A DNA stretch of 36,021 bases, from assembly GCA_016210545.1 (NCBI GenBank), contig JACQTY010000034.1, forward strand, positions 1 through 36,021, read 5' to 3'. The notes below the pieces were generated by a model that saw nothing but the letters and a program-made list of their open reading frames with translations, made no database searches and was not told the DNA's origin. Position 1 is the first letter of the stretch; each line of letters begins with the position of its first letter. This document shows positions 16,519 to 24,091 of this stretch, piece after piece. Source of the stretch: Chloroflexota bacterium (lineage in GTDB: Bacteria > Chloroflexota > Dehalococcoidia > JACVQG01). The position numbers were made by a program, and so were the translations under genes.

Positions 16519-18801
16519 GTGATACAAGTGCCCAAAGGTAGAGGTGCAGCTCAGGCCACGGCCCGGGGAAACAAAGGTAATCCGTCACGGCTGGGCGGGA
16601 AGCCGCGGCTTATTATCCTCGTCATCACCCTTACTCTCCTGTTTTTGTACACAACGCGTGTCTTCGCATTCGCCGCCTCGCTGCAGGGCTTCTTCGGGGT
16701 CGGCGGCGCTGTTCTGATTATCGCCCTGGGGGTCCTCGCCTGGTTCCTCAGCAAAGAACCCGTACGCAGCGGACTGAAGCATTTCTTCGGTTACTTCCGC
16801 TGGTGGCGCTGGTATATGGGTGGCCTGGCGTTCCTGCTGGCAGCCTTCGGCATACTTGCTTTTTTCGATCTGGGTGGCAGGTTTGGGACTGGGGTGATCG
16901 GCGCCAGGAACGCGGTGGGAGGCTTGAAAGTGGCGGCGCTGCTCGTCATCGGCGGCCTCTTTGTCAGGACCAGCTTCACGTCCCGGTTAGTCAGGGCGCT
17001 TACGTGGGTATTCTTGAGAAGCCTGTGGCACTTCTCCAGGACGCTGGGAAGCGGTCTGTGGGAGGTTTTCAAACGGTTTGCTTTGCGCCGCCCGCCCCGG
17101 GCGCCCGTGACCCCGGCCGTCCAAACCCCGTTGCCCCAGAACCCCGTTTCCGTTCCCAGGCAGGCGCCGGCGGCGGCCCAGCCTACCGCAGAGACCTCCA
17201 ATCGACCCGGGTGGCTGCCGCCCATCACACTGGGCAAGAGGCCCAGGGATCCCGCTGCCGACAAGCCGGCTGAGGCAAGCAAGCCCGCCGAAGAGAGCGG
17301 CCCGCCCATAATTACCTCGTCAGGCTGGCAACTGCCGCCCCTGAACATCCTGGAGCTTACCCCCGAGGTCGATGTCCGGCCGGTGGACAACGAACGCCGC
17401 GCCCGGCTGATCGAGGAGTCCCTGGCCAGCTACGGCGTCGAGGCCAAGGTAGTCCAGATAAACCCTGGGCCGACGGTAACCCAGTTCGGGCTGGAGCCGG
17501 GATGGGACCGCAAATACAAAGAGGTCAAGGTAAAGGATAAGAACGGGAATATCCAGACCCATCTGGAAGAGGTATCGCGCACCCGCGTCAAGGTGGACCG
17601 GATAAACAACCTGTCCAACGACCTCTCCCTGGCCCTGGCGGCCCATAGCATTCGCATCGAGGCGCCGGTGCCGGGAAAGCCGCTGGTGGGCATCGAGGTG
17701 CCCAATACGACGTGGGGAGTGGTGGCATTGCGGAGCGTGTTGGAGGGCGCCTCATATCAGAGGCTCAGGGCCAAGGCCAAGCTCGCTGTCGGGCTGGGCA
17801 AGGGAACGGGGGGCGAGGCAGTGGTGGCCGATCTGGCCAAGATGCCGCACCTCCTGGTGGCCGGGGCCACCGGCAGCGGCAAGACCGTCTTCCTGCATTC
17901 CATTATCTGCAGCCTTCTCATGTCGAATACCCCCGACGACATGCGCATCATTATGATAGACCCCAAACGGGTGGAAATGGTTGTCTATAACCCGCTGCCC
18001 CATCAGGCGACGCCGGTGGTGGTGGAGGCCGAAAAGGCGGTAGAGACGCTGCGCTGGCTGAACAAGGAGATGGACGAGCGTTATCGCCGCTTCGCCGCGG
18101 TAGGGGCCCGACACATCGAGGACTACAACAAGAGCCATCGTCCCAACTTTCCCTACCTGGTGCTGGTTATCGACGAGCTGGCCGACCTGATGATGACCGC
18201 CTTCGAGGAGGTGGAGCAGAGCCTGTGCCGTCTGGCCCAGCTCTCCCGGGCTACGGGAATCCATCTGGTGGTAGCCACGCAGCGGCCCTCGGTGGATGTG
18301 GTTACCGGGCTTATCAAGGCCAACTTTCCGACGCGCATCAGCTTCGCCGTTACCTCCCTGGTGGACTCCCGCACCATTCTGGATACGGTCGGGGCGGAAA
18401 AGCTGCTGGGCCGCGGCGATATGCTCTACCTGCCCACCGACGCCGCCAAACCCAAGCGGTTGCAGGGGTGCTTCGTTTCTGACCCGGAGATGGACCGGCT
18501 GGTAGCCTTCTGGGGGAAGCAGAAGCCAGCCAGGATGTCGTTTCTCACGGTGCCCGGAGCTTCTTCTGCCGCTGCCGCGTCCTCCGGGGCCACGCCGAGC
18601 ATAACGTCGGCCCCGCCGCTGGAACCCGCCGATCCCTTGCTGGAGGCAGCCCGCCGGTTGATGCAGGAGCACAAGCAGGTATCGGCATCGTTCTTGCAGC
18701 GTCGCTTGCAGATTGGCTACAACCGGGCCGCCCAGTTGATGGACGCGCTGGAACGAGAGAAAGAGATAGAGACAGGGACGGAGAGAGCGGCGGGGGCGTG
18801 A
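16519..18801 (+). CDS. ftsK: DNA translocase FtsK/SpoIIIE family
   Basis: This septal motor pumps chromosomal DNA during division. The 760-residue protein has about four N-terminal membrane segments (between residues ~30 and 155), a Pro/Ala-rich linker (~190-260) and the RecA-like motor. Walker A is VAGATGSGKT near 448 and Walker B is LVLVIDELADLMM near 545, followed by ATQRPSVDVVTG. A C-terminal gamma winged-helix domain (DPLLEAARRLMQE...LQRRLQIGYNRAAQLMD) reads polar DNA signals. The GTG at 16519 lies too close to its GAGG for a usual site; GTG at 16528 is spaced better and would trim three residues. The stop overlaps the next gene. Confidence 0.94.
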   Translation: MIQVPKGRGAAQATARGNKGNPSRLGGKPRLIILVITLTLLFLYTTRVFAFAASLQGFFGVGGAVLIIALGVLAWFLSKEPVRSGLKHFFGYFRWWRWYMGGLAFLLAAFGILAFFDLGGRFGTGVIGARNAVGGLKVAALLVIGGLFVRTSFTSRLVRALTWVFLRSLWHFSRTLGSGLWEVFKRFALRRPPRAPVTPAVQTPLPQNPVSVPRQAPAAAQPTAETSNRPGWLPPITLGKRPRDPAADKPAEASKPAEESGPPIITSSGWQLPPLNILELTPEVDVRPVDNERRARLIEESLASYGVEAKVVQINPGPTVTQFGLEPGWDRKYKEVKVKDKNGNIQTHLEEVSRTRVKVDRINNLSNDLSLALAAHSIRIEAPVPGKPLVGIEVPNTTWGVVALRSVLEGASYQRLRAKAKLAVGLGKGTGGEAVVADLAKMPHLLVAGATGSGKTVFLHSIICSLLMSNTPDDMRIIMIDPKRVEMVVYNPLPHQATPVVVEAEKAVETLRWLNKEMDERYRRFAAVGARHIEDYNKSHRPNFPYLVLVIDELADLMMTAFEEVEQSLCRLAQLSRATGIHLVVATQRPSVDVVTGLIKANFPTRISFAVTSLVDSRTILDTVGAEKLLGRGDMLYLPTDAAKPKRLQGCFVSDPEMDRLVAFWGKQKPARMSFLTVPGASSAAAASSGATPSITSAPPLEPADPLLEAARRLMQEHKQVSASFLQRRLQIGYNRAAQLMDALEREKEIETGTERAAGA

Positions 18802-19055
18802 AGAAAGGGCAAGATAGCTTGGATCTGGTGTTCACAACCCACGCCAGGGCCATGTTGCAGGAACGGCGGATTAGACTACAATGGGTAGAGATGACAATTC
18901 AGCAACCTTACCGCACTGAGACCAAAGAAGACGGGACTATTCATTACCTGAAGCCTGTTCCCGAGCATGGCGGACGCACACTGCGAGTTGTGGTGAACGC
19001 CCAGGGTGCGGTGGTCACCTTGTTTTTTGACAGGAGAGTAGGGAGACGCCAGTGA
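18798..19055 (+). CDS. DUF4258-type small protein, likely toxin
   Basis: This 85-residue protein contains FTTHARAMLQERRIRLQWVEMTIQQPYRTETKEDG, the HAxxRMxxRxI pattern of DUF4258. A late RVVVNAQGAVVTLFFDRR strand follows. DUF4258 proteins commonly sit beside DUF2283 proteins, and the pair is regarded as toxin-antitoxin-like. It starts with a GTG that overlaps the ftsK stop (GTGA), so it may be translated from the ftsK message. It overlaps the next gene in the same way. Confidence 0.8.
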   Translation: MKKGQDSLDLVFTTHARAMLQERRIRLQWVEMTIQQPYRTETKEDGTIHYLKPVPEHGGRTLRVVVNAQGAVVTLFFDRRVGRRQ

Positions 19056-19252
19056 GAATTCGAGTGGATGAATCCAATGATGCCCTGTATTTCAGGCTCG
19101 ATGAAAGCGCCATCGTGGAGTCTGAAGAGGTACAGCCTGGTATCGTGCTGGACTTTGACGAAAAAGGCCACGTGGTGGGCATGGAGGTATTGGGGATCAA
19201 AGGCCGCATTCCGGAAAAGGAGCTCAAGCGGCTGCAGTTTGAGACGGTGTAG
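19052..19252 (+). CDS. DUF2283 protein, likely antitoxin
   Basis: The 66 residues read as a single DUF2283 domain: the conserved DAxYFRLDESxI opening, the GIVLDFDEKGHVVGMEVLG core and a C-terminal tail. A GTG start overlaps the stop of the DUF4258 gene by 4 bp. By family knowledge it is the probable antitoxin of that gene. The order is toxin-like gene first, which is common for this pair. Confidence 0.85.
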   Translation: MRIRVDESNDALYFRLDESAIVESEEVQPGIVLDFDEKGHVVGMEVLGIKGRIPEKELKRLQFETV

Positions 19253-19338
19253 CATTACCAAGAGGCAGGTCGCAAGAGACCAGCCTGGTGGCGGACCAGC
19301 TTTCAGCACGAAAAAGTATCCCAGATAGAGACAAGGCT

Positions 19339-19584
19339 GTGGCCACGGTAAACGTCAGCGAGATTATCAGTATAGCACCACAGCTTCTGAGCGTGCCCTT
19401 CAAGCGTATGTGGTCCACCTATGATCAGGAAGCCGACGTTCTGTATTTGAACTTCAAAAAGCCGAGCCATGCCGATGATAGTGAGCTTACTGATGATGAT
19501 ACCATTGTCAGGTACGAGAAGGGTGACGTAATAGGTATCACGGTACTTCATGCTAGCAAGAGGAAGGCGGCAAAGGTATCATGA
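19339..19584 (+). CDS. Second DUF2283-type protein, unpaired
   Basis: About 81 residues from a GTG at 19339, with VNVSEIISIAPQLLSVPFKRMW followed by STYDQEADVLYLNF and VRYEKGDVIGITVLHASKR. This is the DUF2283 variant with an N-terminal helix. The frame is open to a GTG at 19288, but the region before 19339 has no family features, so the shorter form is preferred. No DUF4258 partner adjoins it. Its stop overlaps the DUF433 start (ATGA), so it may now be co-expressed with that pair. Confidence 0.75.
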   Translation: MATVNVSEIISIAPQLLSVPFKRMWSTYDQEADVLYLNFKKPSHADDSELTDDDTIVRYEKGDVIGITVLHASKRKAAKVS

Positions 19585-19805
19585 AGTTTGAACGTATTAC
19601 CATAGACCCCAATGTCTGCACGGGAAAACCCTGCATTCGCGGGCTCAGATTTCCCGTATCCCGCCTTCTTGGTCTCCTGGCATCCGGAGAGACCCAGGAA
19701 TCCATCCTCAGGGCCTATCCCTATCTGGAATCCGAAGACATTATGGAAGCCCTGCGCTACGCCGCGTTCTTGGCCGAAGAGGAAACGGTGGAAGTCGGCA
19801 AATGA
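19581..19805 (+). CDS. DUF433 antitoxin-like protein
   Basis: The 74-residue protein shows the DUF433 pattern ITIDPNVCTGKPCIRGLRFPVSRLLGLLASG and then a helix with AYPYLESEDIMEALRYAA, a winged-helix-like DNA-binding fold. DUF433 proteins are the usual antitoxin partners of DUF5615 PIN-like toxins. It overlaps the preceding and following genes by 4 bp each. Confidence 0.9.
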   Translation: MKFERITIDPNVCTGKPCIRGLRFPVSRLLGLLASGETQESILRAYPYLESEDIMEALRYAAFLAEEETVEVGK

Positions 19806-20164
19806 AGTTCCTGGTGGACATGCCGCTGTCCCCAAGGCTCTCACACTGGCTTGCGCAACAGGGACATGATGCTGTCCACGCCTCAGATGTGGGCATGGAA
19901 CGAGCTTCCGACGCCCAATTGCTTCAGCGTGCTTTGTTGGAGCAGCGGACCGTCATTACCGCTGACTTGGACTATCCACGCCTTCTGGCGTCGACACAGG
20001 CCGAGGGTCCCGGCCTCATACTCTTTCGCGGCGGCAACTATGCTGAGGACGAAGTGGTGGAGCGTATGAAGGCAGCACTTAGGACCATCCCGCTGGATGA
20101 ACTTGCCGAGTCCATAGTGGTAGTTGAGAAAAGTAGAATTCGACGGAGACGCCTGCCTATTTAA
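19802..20164 (+). CDS. DUF5615 PIN-like toxin
   Basis: The 120-residue protein starts MKFLVDMPLSPRLSHWLAQQGHDAVH, the DUF5615 opening with an early acidic residue. The core VITADLDYPRLLA and PGLILFRGGNY segments of this PIN-like family follow. By family knowledge it is a probable RNA-cleaving toxin paired with the upstream DUF433 gene. An ATG overlapping the DUF433 stop (ATGA) supports coupling. It is the last of five overlapping small genes after ftsK. Confidence 0.88.
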   Translation: MKFLVDMPLSPRLSHWLAQQGHDAVHASDVGMERASDAQLLQRALLEQRTVITADLDYPRLLASTQAEGPGLILFRGGNYAEDEVVERMKAALRTIPLDELAESIVVVEKSRIRRRRLPI

Positions 20165-20280
20165 TCTCGCAATCAATGACGCGGGTTATCGTGCATCGGA
20201 ATACCGTCCCTACCCTGCGAAGATGGGTATGATGTCCTGCAATGCGGCGGGTAAGAGCGGGCTAATCTTAAGGAATGAAG

Positions 20281-23145
20281 ATGCCTTTGAACACGGAACA
20301 AGAAAAAGGGAACATCGCCGAGCTGGTGCGAAACTATGAGCAGTTGGGGTACGAAGAACGGGCGCGCCTGAGCGAAGCTGACGTCCAGGCTAGCTTCATA
20401 GATAGGCTTTTCCACGCGCTGGGGTGGAACGTCTACAACGACCCGAACCAGGAGACTGCCTACCGACGGCAGGGCTACATACGAGGCGCGGGAATAGTGG
20501 ATGTGGGTATGGAGATTGCTGGCAAACCGGCGCTTATGCAGGAGGCCAAGCGGTTCGGCATAATAGGGGAGTCCGCTAAGAGGACCAGCGACAGGACGCT
20601 GGAGGAAAAGCAGGTATTCCGCTATGCCCGTGGGCGGGGGATTCCCTACGCTATTCTAAGCAGCTTTGAACGCCTCCAAGTGTTCAACGCCGACCACGAG
20701 CGCCTGATACTCAGCTTCGATAGTCCGCGGGAGTACCTGGCCAGGCTGGATGACTTGCTTCTATTGTCGCCGGATAAAATCAAGGCTGGCAGCCTGCAAT
20801 GGCTGGAGAGACAAACGGGAATTAAGGATGTTGACGAGGCATTCCTGGCCTCAATGAAGGAGTGGCGGCTGAGGCTGGCCAACGCCATCTACCGGCAAAA
20901 TACCGCTAACTCAGAGCTACAGACCAATGAGAGTTTTGATTTCGGTAAGCTGATGATGGCCGTGCAGCGGATCCTGGACAGGTTAATGTTGATAAGATAC
21001 GCCGATGATAAAGAGGTGCTGCTGGTCTTTGACATTCTGGACTCTATACTTGCTGATTATCGCAAGCGGGGTCCCTATGCCAAGCCGGACCACCTCATGC
21101 AGCAGTTTCTTGACTTTTCCCACATGATGGACCAACACCACAATACCAAGCTGTTCCAGGCAGGCCATATCTGCGAAAAGGTAGTCATCCCCAACGATGT
21201 ATTGGCATCGGTCATGGAAGAGATGAATAGTATCTCCTTCCGGAAGTTTACATCCGACATATTGGGAGCTACCTACGAGAGCTACCTGGCCACCAAGCTC
21301 GTGCTCAGAAATGGAAAGATCCAGGCTGAGGAACAGAGGGACACCCGCAAGAAGGGTGGAATATACTACACGCCTCCCTGGGTGGTGCACTACATCGTGG
21401 ACAACACGTTAGGCAAGCTGCTAGCTGAATTGGAAGCTCAGCACGGGGTCAAAGCCGTTGAGAAAGCGGCTGAGCTAAGGGTATTGGACCCGGCATGCGG
21501 CAGCGGGTCCTTTTTGATCTACGCCTATCGGATGCTAGCGGACTTTTACCGCCGGATGAACGAGGCCATTGAAGAGGAACGGGTCAAGCTGATCACTCCC
21601 GTTGCTGGCGTGGATATGTTTCAACGGCTGGAGATGCTGAAAGTCATACCTGAGCCGGTCATAGATTATCCCCAGCACATTCTGATGAACCAGCTTTACG
21701 GAGTGGAACTCGACCCGGAGGCGGCGGAGATAGCAGCCGTGAACCTTACCATGGCTGCTATTGCCGATAGCCGTCAGGCAAAGCTTCCGTTGATACTTGA
21801 CGAGAATATAAAGGTGGGCAACTCCCTCGTGTCCGGTAGCGAGGATGAGCTAAGGGGTTACTTCGGGGAGAAGTGGGCAGAAGAAAAACCCTTCAATTGG
21901 CAGGAGCACTTTGGGGAGATAATGCGAAGGGGCGGTTTCGATGTCGGTTTCGATGTCATTGTAGGCAATCCGCCATATGGCTCCAAAAAAATGTTGACGG
22001 TCCAGGAAAGGGACTACGTGAGAGACCATATTAAGTGCAACGCCAGTAATGATATGGCGGAATTGTTTCTGAGTCGCGCCTCCACCTTGTCGCGGCATGA
22101 CGGGTACCTTGGCTTTATCGTTCCAAAACCTCTCACATACATAACGTCATGGTGGCAGATCAGAGAATATCTCAAAGAGCGAGACATAGGAATCGTGGAC
22201 GTCAGTAAGGCTTTTGAGGGCGTCTTGCTGGAGCAGGCAATACTGACTTTCCGGAACTCGGAGGCTAAGGAGTCCGCGGTGCGAGTTTCGGCCGCGGAAG
22301 AGAAACGGATACAGAGTGCTTGGTACGTGAAGCGCAGCTTTCTGGAGAAAAGGATATTTCCGCTCTACTTATCTGGCGAAGTAGAGCATCTGTTTGCAAG
22401 AGTGTGGGAGAAGTCGCACAAACTTTCGGAGGTCGCTAATATCTTTGCAGGAATCGGCGGTGTGACTTCTAATTTGGTGCGTTATGAATCGAAGGGGGCA
22501 ATGCAATGTTTGCGTGGCAACAATGTTGACAGGTATGCTCTCTCCGGACGTTCTATCTTCTCGTTGCTCGCTGGCTGCTATAGTAAAGACGATTTAGACC
22601 AGCACTCGACACCGCGAATAGTATGCCAGGACATCGTGGCCCACATAGAAAACCCGATCCCGCATATAAGGATTGCAGCTACGCTTGAAACGACCGCAAG
22701 GTTAACGCACGAGACTGTGATAAACATTGCCTTGAAAGAGAAACCAGGGGATATCGGCTATTTGAGATGCCTATTGGGGTTGATAAATTCGAAGCTCGTC
22801 TCCTGGTATGCCTACAACTTTATATTCAATAGGGCCGTTAGAACGATGCACTTCAGGCCGGGTTATGCCGACTACATCCCCGTTAAGACTTTTGGGTTAA
22901 ATGCCCTTCAGGATCAGATGCTACACGAATTGACTGGTCTGGTGGATGCCATGCTGAGTCTGAAGCAGCGCCAGTCGGCTTTGCCCAAAGGGGTGGGGGA
23001 TTGGCAGCATATTCAGGACGAGTTAACGGCAACCGACGACCGCGTAGATAGGTTGGTATATGACTTGTATGCGTTCACGGAGGAAGAGCGGCACATAGTT
23101 GACGGCGCATCTTGGCCAATTGCCTCGTCAACATCTTCTGGTTAG
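20281..23145 (+). CDS. Type IIG (single-chain) restriction-modification enzyme
   Basis: One polypeptide of ~954 residues combines cutting and adenine methylation of DNA. The N-terminal PD-(D/E)xK nuclease has IVDVGMEI (Asp ~73) and LMQEAK (ExK ~87-90), as in HsdR-like domains. A helical connector follows. The methyltransferase has YYTPPWVV, motif I LDPACGSGSF near 402, YGVELDPEAAEIA and motif IV VGNPPYGS near 562. The C-terminal third is a TaqI-C/target-recognition type region. ATG 20281 is preferred because AAGGA lies 6 nt upstream; the ATG at 20275 is too close. No separate R, M or S genes flank it. Sequence specificity cannot be read from the protein. Confidence 0.9.
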   Translation: MPLNTEQEKGNIAELVRNYEQLGYEERARLSEADVQASFIDRLFHALGWNVYNDPNQETAYRRQGYIRGAGIVDVGMEIAGKPALMQEAKRFGIIGESAKRTSDRTLEEKQVFRYARGRGIPYAILSSFERLQVFNADHERLILSFDSPREYLARLDDLLLLSPDKIKAGSLQWLERQTGIKDVDEAFLASMKEWRLRLANAIYRQNTANSELQTNESFDFGKLMMAVQRILDRLMLIRYADDKEVLLVFDILDSILADYRKRGPYAKPDHLMQQFLDFSHMMDQHHNTKLFQAGHICEKVVIPNDVLASVMEEMNSISFRKFTSDILGATYESYLATKLVLRNGKIQAEEQRDTRKKGGIYYTPPWVVHYIVDNTLGKLLAELEAQHGVKAVEKAAELRVLDPACGSGSFLIYAYRMLADFYRRMNEAIEEERVKLITPVAGVDMFQRLEMLKVIPEPVIDYPQHILMNQLYGVELDPEAAEIAAVNLTMAAIADSRQAKLPLILDENIKVGNSLVSGSEDELRGYFGEKWAEEKPFNWQEHFGEIMRRGGFDVGFDVIVGNPPYGSKKMLTVQERDYVRDHIKCNASNDMAELFLSRASTLSRHDGYLGFIVPKPLTYITSWWQIREYLKERDIGIVDVSKAFEGVLLEQAILTFRNSEAKESAVRVSAAEEKRIQSAWYVKRSFLEKRIFPLYLSGEVEHLFARVWEKSHKLSEVANIFAGIGGVTSNLVRYESKGAMQCLRGNNVDRYALSGRSIFSLLAGCYSKDDLDQHSTPRIVCQDIVAHIENPIPHIRIAATLETTARLTHETVINIALKEKPGDIGYLRCLLGLINSKLVSWYAYNFIFNRAVRTMHFRPGYADYIPVKTFGLNALQDQMLHELTGLVDAMLSLKQRQSALPKGVGDWQHIQDELTATDDRVDRLVYDLYAFTEEERHIVDGASWPIASSTSSG

Positions 23146-23164
23146 AACACGACTGCTGTTCATC

Positions 23165-23204
23165 CCCCTCTTTCCTTTCGCCCTTTCTCTTGCTATGATA
23201 CACG
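23165..23204 (+). promoter_or_regulatory. Extended -10 promoter ahead of hicB
   Basis: TGCTATGATA at 23191-23200 is a strong extended -10 element; the -35 box (TTTCCT, 17 nt upstream) is weak. The 40-base block around it matches 33 of 40 bases at 23991-24030, ahead of fumC. GGAGG at 23217-23221 then serves the hicB ATG. Confidence 0.6.
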
Positions 23205-23229
23205 TGGAACGTATCCGGAGGCATTTCTT

Positions 23230-23448
23230 ATGATAAGCACATACACTGCCAAATATACTAAAATCCCTTCTGGGTACATGGGCCAATTAGTGGAGTGGCC
23301 CGAGGTGGTCACAGAGGGCAGCACCCTGGAGGAGTGCCGCGAGATGCTTCAGGATGCAGTTCGCGAGATGGTTGCGGCTTACCGGCAGCAAAGCAAGGAA
23401 ATCCCTTTGGGTAGGGCGCTTTTGGAGCAGATACTTGTAGAGGTGTAG
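23230..23448 (+). CDS. hicB: HicB-like antitoxin
   Basis: This 72-residue protein has the HicB opening YTAKYTKIPSGYMGQLVEWPEV, the conserved TEGSTLEECREMLQDAVREMV helix and a short tail. HicB proteins bind HicA and repress their own operon. GGAGG 8 nt before the ATG and an extended -10 promoter upstream support expression. It lies 56 bases ahead of a damaged hicA. Confidence 0.85.
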   Translation: MISTYTAKYTKIPSGYMGQLVEWPEVVTEGSTLEECREMLQDAVREMVAAYRQQSKEIPLGRALLEQILVEV

Positions 23449-23504
23449 ATGTCGGCGAAGGAAGGACACACAATAATTTGCTTTGGACGGAAGCGTAGCA
23501 ATAC

Positions 23505-23761
23505 GTGAACCGTAAGCATCTGCTCAAACGCCTGACTGGCGGCGCGTTGCACAATGTGGCGTTTGGGGATATGATGAGTTGGCAAGAGGATTTGGATTCC
23601 GGTCGGTCAGGGTCTCTAGCAGCCATCACATCCTCGGCCACCCGACTGTACCGGAGCTTCTCAACCTACAATCTGATAACGGCCAGGCCAAGCCTTACCA
23701 AATACGTCAATTCTTGCGGCTCGTTGAGAAATATGACCTGAAGCTTGAGGGCGACGAGTGA
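23505..23761 (+). pseudogene. hicA: Frameshifted HicA-type mRNA interferase
   Basis: The first frame encodes MNRKHLLKRLTGGALHNVAF and GDMM, the HicA start. The rest continues in another frame from 23579 as ARGFGFRSVRVSSSHHILGH, with PELLNLQSDNGQAKPYQIRQ and FLRLVEKYDLKLEGDE following. The two parts join into one complete HicA if one base is added near 23577, so a single-base deletion (or sequencing error) has split the gene. The catalytic SHHI histidine remains in the second frame. Its end overlaps the next hicB by 4 bp (GTGA). Confidence 0.82.
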
Positions 23762-23979
23762 GTGACTACCATATCAATATCTTTTACAGCGATGAGGACG
23801 GCGGGTATATTGCTGATATCCCCGATCTGGAGTATTGTTCTGCCTTCGGTGAGACCCCCGAAAAAGCTTTGGCGGAACTCAGGCTCGCTAAGGAAGCGTG
23901 GCTTGAGGCCGCTCGTCAAACCGGGAAACCGATACCTCCTCCCCGCTATCGGCCTCTGATCTACCAGACCACGCATTAA
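23758..23979 (+). CDS. hicB: HicB antitoxin, second copy
   Basis: The 73-residue protein reads INIFYSDEDGGYIADIPDLE, then YCSAFGETPEKALAELRLAK and EAWLEAARQTGKPIPPPRYRP, a textbook HicB. Its GTG overlaps the hicA stop (GTGA), so it is the natural partner of that gene. The hicB at 23230 has a different sequence. With hicA broken, this antitoxin may be left without a target. Confidence 0.9.
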   Translation: MSDYHINIFYSDEDGGYIADIPDLEYCSAFGETPEKALAELRLAKEAWLEAARQTGKPIPPPRYRPLIYQTTH

Positions 23980-23990
23980 CGTCTGGAGCG

Positions 23991-24030
23991 CCCCTCTTCC
24001 CTTCCGCCCCATCTCTTGCTATCATAGGCG
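23991..24030 (+). promoter_or_regulatory. Extended -10 promoter ahead of fumC
   Basis: TGCTATCATA at 24017-24026 is an extended -10; TTCCCT 17 nt upstream is a poor -35. The block is an 82% copy of the one ahead of hicB at 23165-23204. The leader to the fumC ATG would be about 60 bases. Confidence 0.55.
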
Positions 24031-24091
24031 TATACCCCTTCACGCTACCCAAAGGTCGATCTCCTTAACTCGCCTGCCATTGGATGTTAGC

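Noticed and set aside
15352-16527. A 391-residue minus-strand frame antisense to rnj
   Set aside because: It is a shadow of the GC-rich rnj gene; it lacks a domain, and rnj on the plus strand is unambiguous.
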